Below are positions 7,039 to 15,244 of a DNA stretch of 38,062 nt, in pieces. The notes under the pieces were generated by a model. It was given only the letters and a program-made list of their open reading frames with translations. It was not told the origin of the DNA and did no database searches. This stretch comes from Clostridiales bacterium CHKCI006 (lineage in GTDB: Bacteria; Bacillota_I; Bacilli_A; Erysipelotrichales; Coprobacillaceae). The DNA is taken from the NCBI GenBank assembly GCA_900018345.1, contig FCNA01000058.1:1-38062 (forward strand), read 5' to 3'. The stretch's first letter is position 1. Each line of letters opens with the position of its first letter. The translations under genes were made by a program, and so were the position numbers.

Positions 7039-8897
7039 TGCCAAAGAAAAAGGGTGTTTTGGGACGCTTATTGAAAGAAGTGTTTAAGCGTTATCCGGTG
7101 CATATTCTGATTGTACTTGTCTGTATTGTGGGTCAGTCTATCTGTACCGTTCAGGGTACTTTATTTACACAGACCCTGATCGATGATTATATTAACCCAT
7201 TGCTGGGAACAACGAATCCTGATTTTACGCCTTTACTGCATGCCCTTATGCGTGTCGCTTGTTTCTTTGCCGCCGGTGTCATTTTCTCCTATACTTATCA
7301 GCGTATCATGGTGTCGGTTACACAAGGATTTTTAAGAGATATGCGAACTCAAATGTTTAAACATATGGAGTCTTTGCCTATCCGTTACTTTGATTCACGG
7401 ACGCATGGTGACATCATGTCTGTTTATACAAACGATATTGATACTTTACGTCAGCTGATCAGTCAGTCTATTCCACAGTTTACGAATAGTGTTATCACGA
7501 TCGTCACAGTCTTTATTTCCATGCTGACACTCAGCATTCCGCTTACCGGAATCAGTGTGGCGATGCTTTGCGTGATCATGTTTATCTCAAGAAGTGTCGG
7601 CAGTCAGTCCGGTCGTTACTTTGTGAAGCAGCAGATTACTTTAGGTAAGATGAATGGTTTTATTGAAGAGATGATCTCCGGTCAGAAAGTCGTGAAGGTC
7701 TTCAACCATGAGGAAGAGGCCATCAAAGATTTCCGTGCTGTTAATGAAGAATTGCGTCAGAGCGCCAATCTTGCCAACAAGTTTGCCAATGTTCTGATGC
7801 CGGTAACGATCCAGTCCGGAAATATGTCATACATTCTTTGTGCGGTCATTGGTTCCATTCTGGCACTCAACGGCAGTCTTGACTTATCAGTCGGTACGCT
7901 GGTTGCCTTTATGACCTTGAACCGTAACTTCAATAACCCAGTCGGACAGATCTCTATGCAGATCAACTCCATTGCCATGGCACAGGCTGGTGCCAGTCGT
8001 ATTTACGACCTGCTCGATCAGGAAAGTGAACCAGACGAAGGAATCGTGACGCTTTGCCGCGTAGAAGTTGACGATGCAGGCAATATGCAGGAAACAGAAA
8101 AACGTACTGGTCGCTGGGCTTGGCGCCATCCTCGCCCTGATGGCAGCGTTGAATTAGTACCGATGAAAGGGGACATTCGTTTAGAGAACGTCAACTTCGG
8201 TTATAATGATGATCATATGGTCTTGCATGATGTCAGCGTCTATGCAAACCCTGGTGAAAAGATTGCCTTCGTTGGAGCGACCGGTGCCGGTAAGACAACG
8301 ATTACCAATCTGATCAATCGTTTCTATGATATTCAAAGCGGAACGATTACCTATGATGGTATTGACATCAAGTTGATCAAAAAGGATGATCTGCGCCGTT
8401 CTTTAGGTGTCGTTCTTCAGGATACGCACCTGTTTACCGGAACAGTGATGGATAACATTCGTTACGGCCGTCTGGATGCCACTGATGAAGAATGTATCGA
8501 GGCTGCAAAATTAACGAGTGCAGATCAGTTTATTCGTCACTTGCCGGATGGCTATCAGACCATGCTGACAGGTGATGGGGCCAACTTGTCTCAGGGGCAG
8601 CGTCAGCTGTTGGCAATTGCCCGTGCTGCGGTTGCGAATCCACCAGCGTTGATTTTGGATGAAGCTACTTCTTCTATTGATACGCGTACAGAAATTTTAG
8701 TCCAGCAAGGCATGGATGGGCTCATGCGCGGTCGTACGACCTTAGTTATCGCCCACCGTCTGTCGACGATCAAGAACAGTGACTGCATCATGGTTCTGGA
8801 TCATGGTGTGATCATCGAGCGTGGTAACCATGAGACATTGATGAAACAAAAAGGTAAATATTATCAGTTATACACCGGTATGATCGATCTTGATTAG
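7038..8897 (+). CDS. ABC exporter half-transporter with intact nucleotide site
   Basis: Second exporter subunit, 619 aa, six membrane segments followed by an ATPase domain. Walker A GATGAGKTT, signature LSQGQRQ, Walker B ALILDEATSSID with the catalytic Glu, and switch His in IAHRLS are all canonical. A segment of about 35 residues between membrane and ATPase domains (GRWAWRHPRPDGSVELVP) is typical of the TM288/LmrD/BmrD side of such pairs. The start overlaps the upstream stop by one base, with AAAGGAGG before it, so the two are made together, as expected for an obligate heterodimer. Confidence 0.92.
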   Translation: MPKKKGVLGRLLKEVFKRYPVHILIVLVCIVGQSICTVQGTLFTQTLIDDYINPLLGTTNPDFTPLLHALMRVACFFAAGVIFSYTYQRIMVSVTQGFLRDMRTQMFKHMESLPIRYFDSRTHGDIMSVYTNDIDTLRQLISQSIPQFTNSVITIVTVFISMLTLSIPLTGISVAMLCVIMFISRSVGSQSGRYFVKQQITLGKMNGFIEEMISGQKVVKVFNHEEEAIKDFRAVNEELRQSANLANKFANVLMPVTIQSGNMSYILCAVIGSILALNGSLDLSVGTLVAFMTLNRNFNNPVGQISMQINSIAMAQAGASRIYDLLDQESEPDEGIVTLCRVEVDDAGNMQETEKRTGRWAWRHPRPDGSVELVPMKGDIRLENVNFGYNDDHMVLHDVSVYANPGEKIAFVGATGAGKTTITNLINRFYDIQSGTITYDGIDIKLIKKDDLRRSLGVVLQDTHLFTGTVMDNIRYGRLDATDEECIEAAKLTSADQFIRHLPDGYQTMLTGDGANLSQGQRQLLAIARAAVANPPALILDEATSSIDTRTEILVQQGMDGLMRGRTTLVIAHRLSTIKNSDCIMVLDHGVIIERGNHETLMKQKGKYYQLYTGMIDLD

Positions 8898-8903
8898 ACC
8901 CAG

Positions 8904-8933
8904 AGGAGAGGCGTAAGGCTTCTCCTTTTTGTT
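8904..8933 (+). terminator. Terminator of the marR-ABC operon
   Basis: Stem AGGAGAGGC / GCTTCTCCT with one G-U pair and a short loop (GTAAG region), followed by TTTTTGTT, 6 nt after the transporter stop. Confidence 0.8.
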
Positions 8934-8998
8934 ATGGAATCAGGTGATGGTCGTTTTTATTCAAACAAGAAAGAATAGATATGGAAAACCGTTACATA

Positions 8999-9015
8999 AT
9001 TTGATAGAATCAAAT
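8999..9015. promoter_or_regulatory. Inverted repeat over the likely -10 before the first GNAT gene
   Basis: ATTTGAT-AGA-ATCAAAT is a perfect 7-bp inverted repeat with a 3-nt centre. It contains TAGAAT, a plausible -10; the matching -35 (TGGAAA) is weak. This is the form of a repressor operator, but no partner gene is indicated. Confidence 0.45.
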
Positions 9016-9034
9016 AAGAAAGCTGGTGAAGAAA

Positions 9035-9487
9035 ATGCAGTTCATGCCCGTACAGGAAGATCCTAAGCAATACCTGGATCTATTATTGTTGGCAGATGAA
9101 AGTGAAACGATGATCGAGTCTTATCTGGAACGCGGTACCCTGTTCGTACTTCAAGAACCCGAAGGCGTGATAGGTGTCTGTGTTGTCACCGATGAAGGGG
9201 GCGGCGTGCTGGAAATCAAGAATCTGGCCATCGATCCTCAATATCAGGGTCATGGTTATGGCAGGCTGATGATTGAAAAGGTAGCGAAGCATTTTGCTTC
9301 TTCTTATGCGATCCTTCAGGTGGGAACAGGAGATAGTCCGTTGACTGTTCCTTTCTATGAAAAATGTGGTTTTTCTTATTATACAACGCTTCCTCATTTC
9401 TTTATTGATCATTATGATCATCCTATAGTTGAAGCGGGGAAACAGTTGGTCGATATGATCGTGCTACGCAGGCACATCAGTGTCTAA
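9035..9487 (+). CDS. GNAT acetyltransferase, YvbK-like
   Basis: N-acetyltransferase of 150 aa using acetyl-CoA. The acetyl-CoA loop is in LAIDPQYQGHGYGRLMIEKV, and the C-terminal PFYEKCGFSYY is the usual strand-helix end of the fold. The spread of motifs (LLADESE, YLERGTLFV, LQVGTGDS, FFIDHYDHPI, DMIVLRR) is like Bacillus YvbK. The ATG at 9035 with GGTGAAG before it is preferred over the in-frame GTG at 9026. First gene of the one-way cluster to 13638; the substrate is unknown. Confidence 0.82.
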   Translation: MQFMPVQEDPKQYLDLLLLADESETMIESYLERGTLFVLQEPEGVIGVCVVTDEGGGVLEIKNLAIDPQYQGHGYGRLMIEKVAKHFASSYAILQVGTGDSPLTVPFYEKCGFSYYTTLPHFFIDHYDHPIVEAGKQLVDMIVLRRHISV

Positions 9488-9502
9488 AAAGGGAGTTGTT
9501 CA

Positions 9503-10309
9503 ATGAGACGCGTGGTTTTATATCTGGCAATGAGTTTGGACGGATTTGTAGCCGATCAGAATGGGAAAGTGGATTGGTTAACGCCTTTCGAAGGTGAGGA
9601 TACTTATACAGACTTTGAACGAACCGTTGACACGATCGTGATGGGACGCCGAACCTATGCGCAGATTGTGACAGAACTTTCACCCAATCAATGGGTTTAT
9701 CCTAATCAGACCTCTTATGTCATTACGCATGAAGTGTGCCCTGGCACAGAGGCGGTTCGTTTTGTGGATCAGGATCCGGTCACTTTGGTGGATACATTAA
9801 AAAAACAAGAAGGAAAAGATATCTGGATCAATGGTGGACCGACGATCATCCAGCCTCTCATTCAGGCCAATTTGATCGATCAGTATCGCCTGACGATCGT
9901 ACCGGTGCTTTTAGGTGCTGGGACGAGATTGTTTCAGTCAGCTGACAGGATTCATTTAAAGTCGGTCGGTCTTATACAGCATGGTCAGTTGTTCGAACTC
10001 ATTTATGAAAAAGAGGACGATGCGCCGTTGTCTTTTGTGGATGAAAGAGAGGTGCTGCTTGACCATATAGACAAGCTGCATAGTACGCCAATGGGACTGG
10101 AACGGGTGTCACGCAATTTGGGGTGTCAAATACAGGAAGTCACTGCCTATTGTCAAAAACTGATTCAAGATCCTACCTGCCAGGTTTGGCGCAAAGGCAA
10201 AAATGTGTACTGTCGGGTCAAAGAGGTAGAGATTACCATCAATGCACATGGTTACACCATTATTACGGCACATCGCATTCGTACCAAATCAATGAAAGAA
10301 GGGAAATAA
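9503..10309 (+). CDS. Dihydrofolate reductase-like (RibD C-domain) protein fused to a DUF3781-like domain
   Basis: 268-aa protein in two parts. Residues 1-175 are a RibD_C/DHFR-like NADPH reductase of the YyaP/YwjB kind: VVLYLAMSLDGFVADQNGKVDW at the start, IVMGRRTY, IWINGGPTIIQPLI and IVPVLLGAGTRLF. Residues about 180-268 are a separate small domain with LDHIDKLHSTPMGLERVSRNL, WRKGKNVYCRV and ITINAHGYTIITAH. From memory this second part looks like DUF3781, usually a stand-alone protein of about 80-100 aa. The frame is unbroken across the joint. A start with GGGAG before it and a 2-nt gap to the next gene place it inside the operon. The true substrate is not known. Confidence 0.8.
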   Translation: MRRVVLYLAMSLDGFVADQNGKVDWLTPFEGEDTYTDFERTVDTIVMGRRTYAQIVTELSPNQWVYPNQTSYVITHEVCPGTEAVRFVDQDPVTLVDTLKKQEGKDIWINGGPTIIQPLIQANLIDQYRLTIVPVLLGAGTRLFQSADRIHLKSVGLIQHGQLFELIYEKEDDAPLSFVDEREVLLDHIDKLHSTPMGLERVSRNLGCQIQEVTAYCQKLIQDPTCQVWRKGKNVYCRVKEVEITINAHGYTIITAHRIRTKSMKEGK

Positions 10310-10311
10310 AT

Positions 10312-10686
10312 ATGCTCATTCGCTTCATGAAAGAAGACTTTACCGTCTGTCAAATCGGTGATCTTCAGCAAGTGGATCTAGATATGCCGTATTGTTTTTT
10401 GGCTAAGACAGCCCATGAGCTCTCTTTAGTCTGTCGCAGCGAAGATGTGCCTGAGAAGGTCCTGAGGCGTGAGGATGACTGGCAGGCGTTCTATATTGAG
10501 GGGAGCCTGGATTTTGCTTTGACGGGAATTCTGGCCGGGATTGCCGACGTATTGACTAAAAAAGGAATCAGCCTTTTGGCCCTCTCTACTTATGATACGG
10601 ATTATATCCTGGTCAAAAAAGAAAAGATGGCACAAGCCCTGCAAACATTAGCGGAAGCGGGCTATACCATCATGAGTGACAAATAA
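10312..10686 (+). CDS. ACT-domain protein
   Basis: 124-aa protein made of one or two ACT-like ligand-binding folds. The pattern SLDFALTGILAGIADVLTKKG followed by SLLALSTYDTDYILVKKEKM is typical of the ACT_7 group, seen in small stand-alone proteins and at the end of amino-acid-regulated enzymes. ATG at 10312 with GAAGGG upstream; it follows the reductase fusion after 2 nt. It probably binds an amino acid, but nothing shows which one. Confidence 0.75.
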   Translation: MLIRFMKEDFTVCQIGDLQQVDLDMPYCFLAKTAHELSLVCRSEDVPEKVLRREDDWQAFYIEGSLDFALTGILAGIADVLTKKGISLLALSTYDTDYILVKKEKMAQALQTLAEAGYTIMSDK

Positions 10687-10717
10687 TCGCTTACTTTAAA
10701 AAAGGAGGAGATGAAAA

Positions 10718-11308
10718 ATGCTTGCGACCATAGAAACAGAGCGGTTGGTTCTGCGAAATTATAAGAGAGAAGATGCACAAAGCATGTATATGCATTACTG
10801 TGGGGATGCGGAAGTGACGCGCTATATGTCCTGGTATCCACATCCTGATGTTCATTATACGCAGCGCTTTTTAGAGGAAGGAATCTTACCGAAAAATGAG
10901 TGTCCTGATCGTCTGGAACTGGCGATGACGCTTAAGGGAGCCTGCCAGCATGTAATTGATAACGTAGTGGCCTGGAAAGTCGCATCTGACACCCTGGAGC
11001 TTGCCTATGTCATGGGTCGTAAACATCAGGGGCAGGGCTATATGCGTGAGGCAGTTCAAGCAGTGCTTACCTATCTTTTCACGCACCCCTCTTTTCAGGA
11101 GGTCATCGCTTATGATGAATTAGACAATGCTGCCAGTGGGGCTGTGATGCGAAAATGTGGATTGACTTATCAGAAAAATATTTTAGATAGACGCAAGATC
11201 GATTCGCCCGAAGATGATGTGGTTGTTTGCGCACTTTATTCGATGCAAAAAAATGATTGGATGCAAGATCATGAATGTGAAGCTGATTTACTTAAGGGAT
11301 CATCCTGA
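10718..11308 (+). CDS. GNAT acetyltransferase, RimJ/RimL-like
   Basis: 196-aa acetyltransferase. It opens with IETERLVLRNYKREDAQSMY, characteristic of the RimJ/RimL branch (Acetyltransf_3). The acetyl-CoA loop is GRKHQGQGYMREAV, and NAASGAVMRKCGL follows. AAAGGAGGAG gives a strong ribosome site. The end overlaps the next GNAT gene by 38 nt. RimJ/RimL relatives acetylate protein N-termini or antibiotics; no specific target can be named. Confidence 0.85.
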   Translation: MLATIETERLVLRNYKREDAQSMYMHYCGDAEVTRYMSWYPHPDVHYTQRFLEEGILPKNECPDRLELAMTLKGACQHVIDNVVAWKVASDTLELAYVMGRKHQGQGYMREAVQAVLTYLFTHPSFQEVIAYDELDNAASGAVMRKCGLTYQKNILDRRKIDSPEDDVVVCALYSMQKNDWMQDHECEADLLKGSS

Positions 11309-11744
11309 AATGAAGGAGACGGCTGCCCGCTGGTTTCATGCGAAATGGCAGGTGCCATTAGCGGCTTATAGGCAGAGCATGGAGGATTGTCTGATTGGAC
11401 AGACACCGATCCCACAGTGGTATCTGGCTCTTAAAAATGGACATATCGTTGGTGGACTGGGGGTCATTGAAAATGATTTCCATGAGCGCAAAGACTTGAC
11501 ACCGAATGTTTGTGCTGTTTATACCGAACCTGAGGAACGGGGACAGGGTATCGCCGGGGCCTTATTGAAGATGGCCTGTCAGGATATGTGTGCAAAAGGC
11601 ATCCATACTTTATATTTACTGACTGATCATACGTCCTTTTATGAACGTTATGGTTGGACTTTTGTGGGTTTGATACAACAAGCTGGTGAGAAGAGACTTT
11701 CACGCGTGTACCGGTATCAAAGTGAAGAAGATGAGGAGGCATAG
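11271..11744 (+). CDS. GNAT acetyltransferase
   Basis: 157-aa acetyltransferase with VCAVYTEPEERGQGIAGALLKMA (acetyl-CoA loop RGQGIAG) and TSFYERYGWTFVG near the end. The ATG at 11271 starts the conserved part (NVKLIYLRDHPEMKETAARWFHAKW); no clear ribosome site precedes it, so translation may depend on coupling to the overlapping upstream gene. The N-terminal AARWFHAKWQVPLAAYRQSM segment is common in a GNAT group of unknown substrate. Confidence 0.8.
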   Translation: MNVKLIYLRDHPEMKETAARWFHAKWQVPLAAYRQSMEDCLIGQTPIPQWYLALKNGHIVGGLGVIENDFHERKDLTPNVCAVYTEPEERGQGIAGALLKMACQDMCAKGIHTLYLLTDHTSFYERYGWTFVGLIQQAGEKRLSRVYRYQSEEDEEA

Positions 11745-11746
11745 TG

Positions 11747-12394
11747 ATGAAAATAGAAATGGGAACCGATTTTCCAGCGTATTTTGAGGCAGCTTATCCA
11801 GAGGAATTTGATCTGTTTTCTCATTTTGAAGTGGGGGCTGGCATTCCGAGTGTGTTATTTGCCATCACGACCTGGAAAGAAAATGGTCAACCGAATGTCT
11901 GTCTGCATGCCTGGAGCAGTTTTCATGGCGATCCCCAAGGTTTTTTTGCGGTGATGGGCAATTTGTATATGCATACGCATACGTTTGCGAATATCAAGCG
12001 TGCTCAGGTCTTCGGAATGAATTTTCTGCCCCTTTGTTACTATGATGCACTCGTGAAGACCATTCATCATAACGAGATGGAAACGGATGAATTGATGGTC
12101 GCCGGTCTGCATTTTGAGAAGGCGCGCACGGTCCATGCGCCTATGATCGAAGAAGCCTTCTTACAGATGGAATGTACATTAAAAGATATTCAGGACCTTA
12201 GCGGGGCTGGACAGGCTGCCATGGTAATTGGAGAGGTCGTTCATCTTGCTGTTAGTGATGAATATGCTACAGGCTATGCGCCACGCTACGGTAAAGATGG
12301 GTTCATGCTTTTAGTACCGGCCCCACAGGATCTTGTGACCGGAAAGCCGCAGCAGTCGGCGATTGCTACGGTTCACATTGAAAAATATGATTAA
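11747..12394 (+). CDS. Flavin reductase-like FMN-binding protein
   Basis: About 215 aa, with the split-barrel flavin reductase/flavoredoxin pattern: SVLFAITTWKENGQPNVCLH, FFAVMGNLYMHTHTFANIK, FGMNFLP, then VIGEVVHLAV near the end. It probably binds FMN and moves electrons from NAD(P)H or another donor. The ATG at 11747 has AGGAGG 7 nt upstream; the in-frame GTG at 11744 shares its G with the upstream stop and is too close to that site. Part of the same one-way run. Confidence 0.75.
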   Translation: MKIEMGTDFPAYFEAAYPEEFDLFSHFEVGAGIPSVLFAITTWKENGQPNVCLHAWSSFHGDPQGFFAVMGNLYMHTHTFANIKRAQVFGMNFLPLCYYDALVKTIHHNEMETDELMVAGLHFEKARTVHAPMIEEAFLQMECTLKDIQDLSGAGQAAMVIGEVVHLAVSDEYATGYAPRYGKDGFMLLVPAPQDLVTGKPQQSAIATVHIEKYD

Positions 12395-12433
12395 TGGCAT
12401 TGAGGATATGCAGCCTGAGAGGAGAAAAGACAA

Positions 12434-12997
12434 ATGGAGATAACGATTGAACGTGCACGACCTGGCGATGCAGAGGTTCTCGCTTCGATACAGATCAGTA
12501 GCTGGTTAGCGGCTTTTGCGGATATCTTAGATCAGGATGATCTAAAAAAGTGTACTGATCGTCTAAGCGTAACGCAAATGTATGAAAAGCTGCTTGAACG
12601 CTCCATCGGTTATGGTTATCTATTACGCATCGATCAGAAGCCTCATGCGATCGCTTGGTGGGACAGGGGATCTAGCCCCAACCAGTTTGCATGTGCTGAG
12701 CTGTTGTGCATCCATTCTTTGCCGGATCGTTGGCACCAGGGATATGGCAGTGTCTTGATGGAACGTGTGCTAGCTGATATGCAAGCTGCAGGTTATCGTC
12801 AGGTCAGACTATGGGTGTTTGAAAAAAATCAACGTGCCAGAGCATTTTATGAGAAATGGGGATTCGTGACTGATGGCAGGACAAAGCCCGGCATCAGGCC
12901 GATTGAAATTGGTTATGAAAGATGTTTACATAGAACCACTAGTCATTCTACACCTACTTATGAAGATCCCATACAGAAAAAATGTGAAGAAGACTAG
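12434..12997 (+). CDS. GNAT acetyltransferase
   Basis: 187-aa acetyltransferase. It starts ITIERARPGDAEVLASIQISSWLAAF, which matches the common Acetyltransf_1 opening. The acetyl-CoA loop is RWHQGYGSVLMERV, and VRLWVFEKNQRARAFYEKWGF is the standard end of the fold. GAGAGGAG precedes the start. The last 25 residues after YERCL are not part of the fold and look disordered. Fourth GNAT gene within 4 kb. Confidence 0.84.
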   Translation: MEITIERARPGDAEVLASIQISSWLAAFADILDQDDLKKCTDRLSVTQMYEKLLERSIGYGYLLRIDQKPHAIAWWDRGSSPNQFACAELLCIHSLPDRWHQGYGSVLMERVLADMQAAGYRQVRLWVFEKNQRARAFYEKWGFVTDGRTKPGIRPIEIGYERCLHRTTSHSTPTYEDPIQKKCEED

Positions 12998-13035
12998 CCT
13001 GTTCTACAAAAGTAAGAGACAAGGAGAATATAAAG

Positions 13036-13638
13036 ATGAACTTGAAAGAAATGCGATGGATCAGAGAACCTAAAGATTATAAGATGACAGAAGATCACAT
13101 TTGGATCCAGACAGAACCTCATACAGATCTCTGGCAACGAACTTATTATCATTTTCGTAACGATAATGCACCATTATTGCAGATGGAAACGCAGGACTTA
13201 TTTTTTAGTTTTGTCGTAAAAACTGATTTTACCGATAGTCATCATCGTTTTGATCAGTGCGGCATCATTCTCTATCTCGATAGTGAGAACTGGTTGAAGG
13301 CTTCTGTCGAATACGAAAATGATTGCTTTGGTCATTTAGGCAGTGTGGTGACGAATCAAGGGTATTCGGATTGGGCAACGGTAGAGATTGACGCATCCAT
13401 CAAGACGATGTGGTATCGACTGAGCCGTCGGGAGGATGATTTTCGTATTGACTATGCCATGGATGGGATCCACTATCATCAGATGCGGATTTGTCATCTA
13501 GCCAAAGCAGTTGACAGTGTTCGCTTTGGGGTGTATGCCTGTTCACCTGAGGACTCATCCTTTTGGGCTTGTTTTTCGAATTTGCAGTTAATGGCATGTC
13601 AATGGCAGGCGCATGATGGGCAGCAACCCGATCAGTAG
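13036..13638 (+). CDS. DUF1349 family protein
   Basis: 200-aa protein with the concanavalin-like beta-sandwich pattern of DUF1349: DLFFSFVVKTDFTDSHHRFDQCGIILYLDSENWLKASVEYEN, followed by HLGSVVTNQGYSDWA, YRLSRREDDFRIDYAMDGIHYHQMR, and SVRFGVYACSPEDSSF. No signal peptide, so it is cytoplasmic. Relatives are described only as possible sugar-binding proteins. Last gene of the one-way run, followed by a strong bidirectional terminator. Confidence 0.8.
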   Translation: MNLKEMRWIREPKDYKMTEDHIWIQTEPHTDLWQRTYYHFRNDNAPLLQMETQDLFFSFVVKTDFTDSHHRFDQCGIILYLDSENWLKASVEYENDCFGHLGSVVTNQGYSDWATVEIDASIKTMWYRLSRREDDFRIDYAMDGIHYHQMRICHLAKAVDSVRFGVYACSPEDSSFWACFSNLQLMACQWQAHDGQQPDQ

Positions 13639-13773
13639 ATCGCGTCATTTGTAACCTATAAAAGCAAACGAAATGGAAGAAAGCATCATGACAAAGAGCT
13701 GTATGATCATAGATGAATCATGATTCTGGATTAACGTCATTCAGAAAGGCCTCTCTTCTAGAGACAATGGATA

Positions 13774-13820
13774 CCAAAAAAGCAAGGAAGCATGATCACA
13801 TGTTTTCCTTGCTTTTTTGG
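13774..13820. terminator. Bidirectional terminator between converging genes
   Basis: Perfect 16-bp stem (CCAAAAAAGCAAGGAA with its complement at 13805-13820) and a 15-nt loop that holds the stop codon of the converging Nim-like gene. A- and T-runs in the arms suit termination from both sides. Confidence 0.8.
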
Positions 13821-14299
13821 CGTACGAGCTCAATGGCTTCTTTTCCGCTTAAATGTTCGATATCCATGACGAGCATGCAGAGCGGCTGCCATTCTCTTTG
13901 GATTTCGTTGCAGCGATTTTCAATCGTATCATTTGGGGCATATTTACGCGCTAATTTGTCAATAGCAGCATATTTTTCTAGTTCGTCCTCGATGATCGAG
14001 AGCTTGCCAAAGGCAATGACACTACGAAAATAGGTCGTGTATTTTTCAGGGACGATCGTATCCTGATCGATGATACAGAAGGACGCTTTTGGTTCTTTTT
14101 TGATGGCATCGATCTTGTGCCCGCTTTTGGCTGAATGAAAATACAGTTTGCCTTCATCATAGACGAAACTGATAGGCAAGGCATAGGGATAACCCTCATC
14201 CCCTGACAGCGCGAGCACTCCGGATGTGGCTTTGTTTAAAAGGGGCTCACATTCCTTTTGGCTCAATGCCTGACGGGATCTTCGCATAGATCTAAACAT
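13796..14299 (-). CDS. Pyridoxamine-phosphate-oxidase-like flavoprotein (Nim-like)
   Basis: 167-aa split-barrel flavin-binding protein. The segment GVLALSGDEGYPYALPISFVYDEGKLYFHSAKSGHKIDAI is the hallmark of the NimA/pyridox_ox_2 group, followed by KASFCIIDQD and FRSVIAFGKL. Some relatives reduce 5-nitroimidazoles, but most have unknown substrates, so resistance should not be assumed. GGAGGTGAAG precedes the ATG. The end lies inside the terminator hairpin shared with the DUF1349 gene. Confidence 0.82.
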   Translation of the reverse strand: MFRSMRRSRQALSQKECEPLLNKATSGVLALSGDEGYPYALPISFVYDEGKLYFHSAKSGHKIDAIKKEPKASFCIIDQDTIVPEKYTTYFRSVIAFGKLSIIEDELEKYAAIDKLARKYAPNDTIENRCNEIQREWQPLCMLVMDIEHLSGKEAIELVRQKSKENM

Positions 14300-14322
14300 C
14301 GTACTTCACCTCCGTTGTCTTC

Positions 14323-14351
14323 ATTTTAAGCGAAAGCAGATGGATGTGCAA
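14323..14351 (-). promoter_or_regulatory. Promoter of the Nim-like gene
   Basis: Minus strand: TTGCAC (14351-14346), 17-bp spacer, TAAAAT (14328-14323), 24 nt before the start codon. It begins right after the upstream terminator. Confidence 0.6.
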
Positions 14352-14380
14352 GTAAAAAAGGCTGCCTCAGCGGTAGCCTT
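14352..14380 (-). terminator. Terminator of the cupin gene
   Basis: Minus strand stem AAGGCTACC / GGCAGCCTT with one mismatch, 5-nt loop, then TTTTTTA, 8 nt after the cupin stop. Confidence 0.75.
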
Positions 14381-14387
14381 GATATCA

Positions 14388-14819
14388 TTATAATTGATCG
14401 TACTGTTCATCAGTGACTGGCTCGCACCATTCATTGGATGTCTCTTCACCAGGACATTCGATGGCTAAATGAGAGAACCAGGAATCTTTCTTTGCGCCAT
14501 GCCAGTGTTTGACTTCAGCAGGAATTTCAACGACATCTCCTGGTTGTAAACTTTGGGCAGGTTTTCCTTCCTCCTGATACCAGCCTTCACCAGCCGTACA
14601 GATCAAGATCTGTCCACCACCTTGTTTTGCGTGATGAATATGCCAGTTATTGCGGCAGCCAGGTTCAAAAGTCACATTCGCAACACCAACGGAAGTTTTA
14701 CCGCCTGTCAGTGGTTTGAGAAATGACTGGTTGATGAAGTATTGCGCATAAGCATCATTAGGTGCACCGATGCCAAAAGCATCAATTTTTTCAAATTCTT
14801 GACGATTCATGTATTTCAT
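14388..14819 (-). CDS. Cupin-domain protein
   Basis: 143-aa single-domain cupin. Cupin motif 1 is in NNWHIHHAKQGGGQILICTAGEGWYQEEGK (His ligands in HIHH) and motif 2 in QPGDVVEIPAEVKHWHGA. The opening (FGIGAPNDAYAQYFINQSFLKPL) is like the cupin half of proteins related to carboxymuconolactone decarboxylases. AAAGGAGGATC precedes the start. It follows the MerR-like gene after 20 nt on the same strand and probably shares its transcript. The reaction is unknown. Confidence 0.82.
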   Translation of the reverse strand: MKYMNRQEFEKIDAFGIGAPNDAYAQYFINQSFLKPLTGGKTSVGVANVTFEPGCRNNWHIHHAKQGGGQILICTAGEGWYQEEGKPAQSLQPGDVVEIPAEVKHWHGAKKDSWFSHLAIECPGEETSNEWCEPVTDEQYDQL

Positions 14820-14839
14820 AATGATCCTCCTTTTGTTAT

Positions 14840-15148
14840 TCAGGATCTCGGCAAATGGAGCAGATAGTCGATTGTATCGAGCTTGGTCTGGTTTTGATGA
14901 ATATCCTCCAAAATAAGCACGCGTTTCTCTTTCAATTTTTGCTTGAAATAGGCCGGGTGTTGAGCAATCAATGGTAAGAGATCCTTGATCTCAGTGTCAC
15001 TGAAGCCTAGGCTCTCCAAGGTCAGGATCCGGCTGATCATTTGAATATCCTGCTCAGTCAGTTCACCTTCAGATATCCAACCGGCTTGTTGATAGCATTT
15101 TCTTTTTTGGGGATCAAGCATAATGCTTTTTTCCAGACTGTCCTTCAT
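14840..15148 (-). CDS. Short MerR-like protein lacking the first DNA-binding helices
   Basis: 102 aa from the ATG at 15148, which has AGGAGGAACAG before it. RKCYQQAGWISEGELTEQDIQMISRILTLESLGFSDTEIKDLL aligns by eye with the middle and end of a MerR winged helix (RYYEKAGLIS...DL..L..I..LR.LGFSL.EIKELL). The part that should come before, the first two helices with the recognition helix, is missing; only MKDSLEKSIMLDPQK stands there. The C-terminal coiled coil is present. It may bind a partner or inducer without binding DNA normally. It lies just upstream of the cupin gene. Confidence 0.65.
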   Translation of the reverse strand: MKDSLEKSIMLDPQKRKCYQQAGWISEGELTEQDIQMISRILTLESLGFSDTEIKDLLPLIAQHPAYFKQKLKEKRVLILEDIHQNQTKLDTIDYLLHLPRS

Positions 15149-15183
15149 ACTGTTCCTCCTGCTGCGATTCCTTTGACAATATG

Positions 15184-15212
15184 ATTGTAACACTGGATCC
15201 TTTTCTTGTCTA
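15184..15212 (-). promoter_or_regulatory. Promoter of the MerR-like/cupin pair
   Basis: Minus strand TAGACA (15212-15207), 17-bp spacer, TACAAT (15189-15184), 36 nt before the start codon. Confidence 0.55.
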
Positions 15213-15244
15213 ATGCCTCTTTTTCATGTTTATTAATGCCTAAA

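Noticed and set aside
13796-14299. Nitroimidazole resistance gene nim
   Set aside because: The family match is only to the broad flavin-binding group; sequence alone does not support the resistance function.
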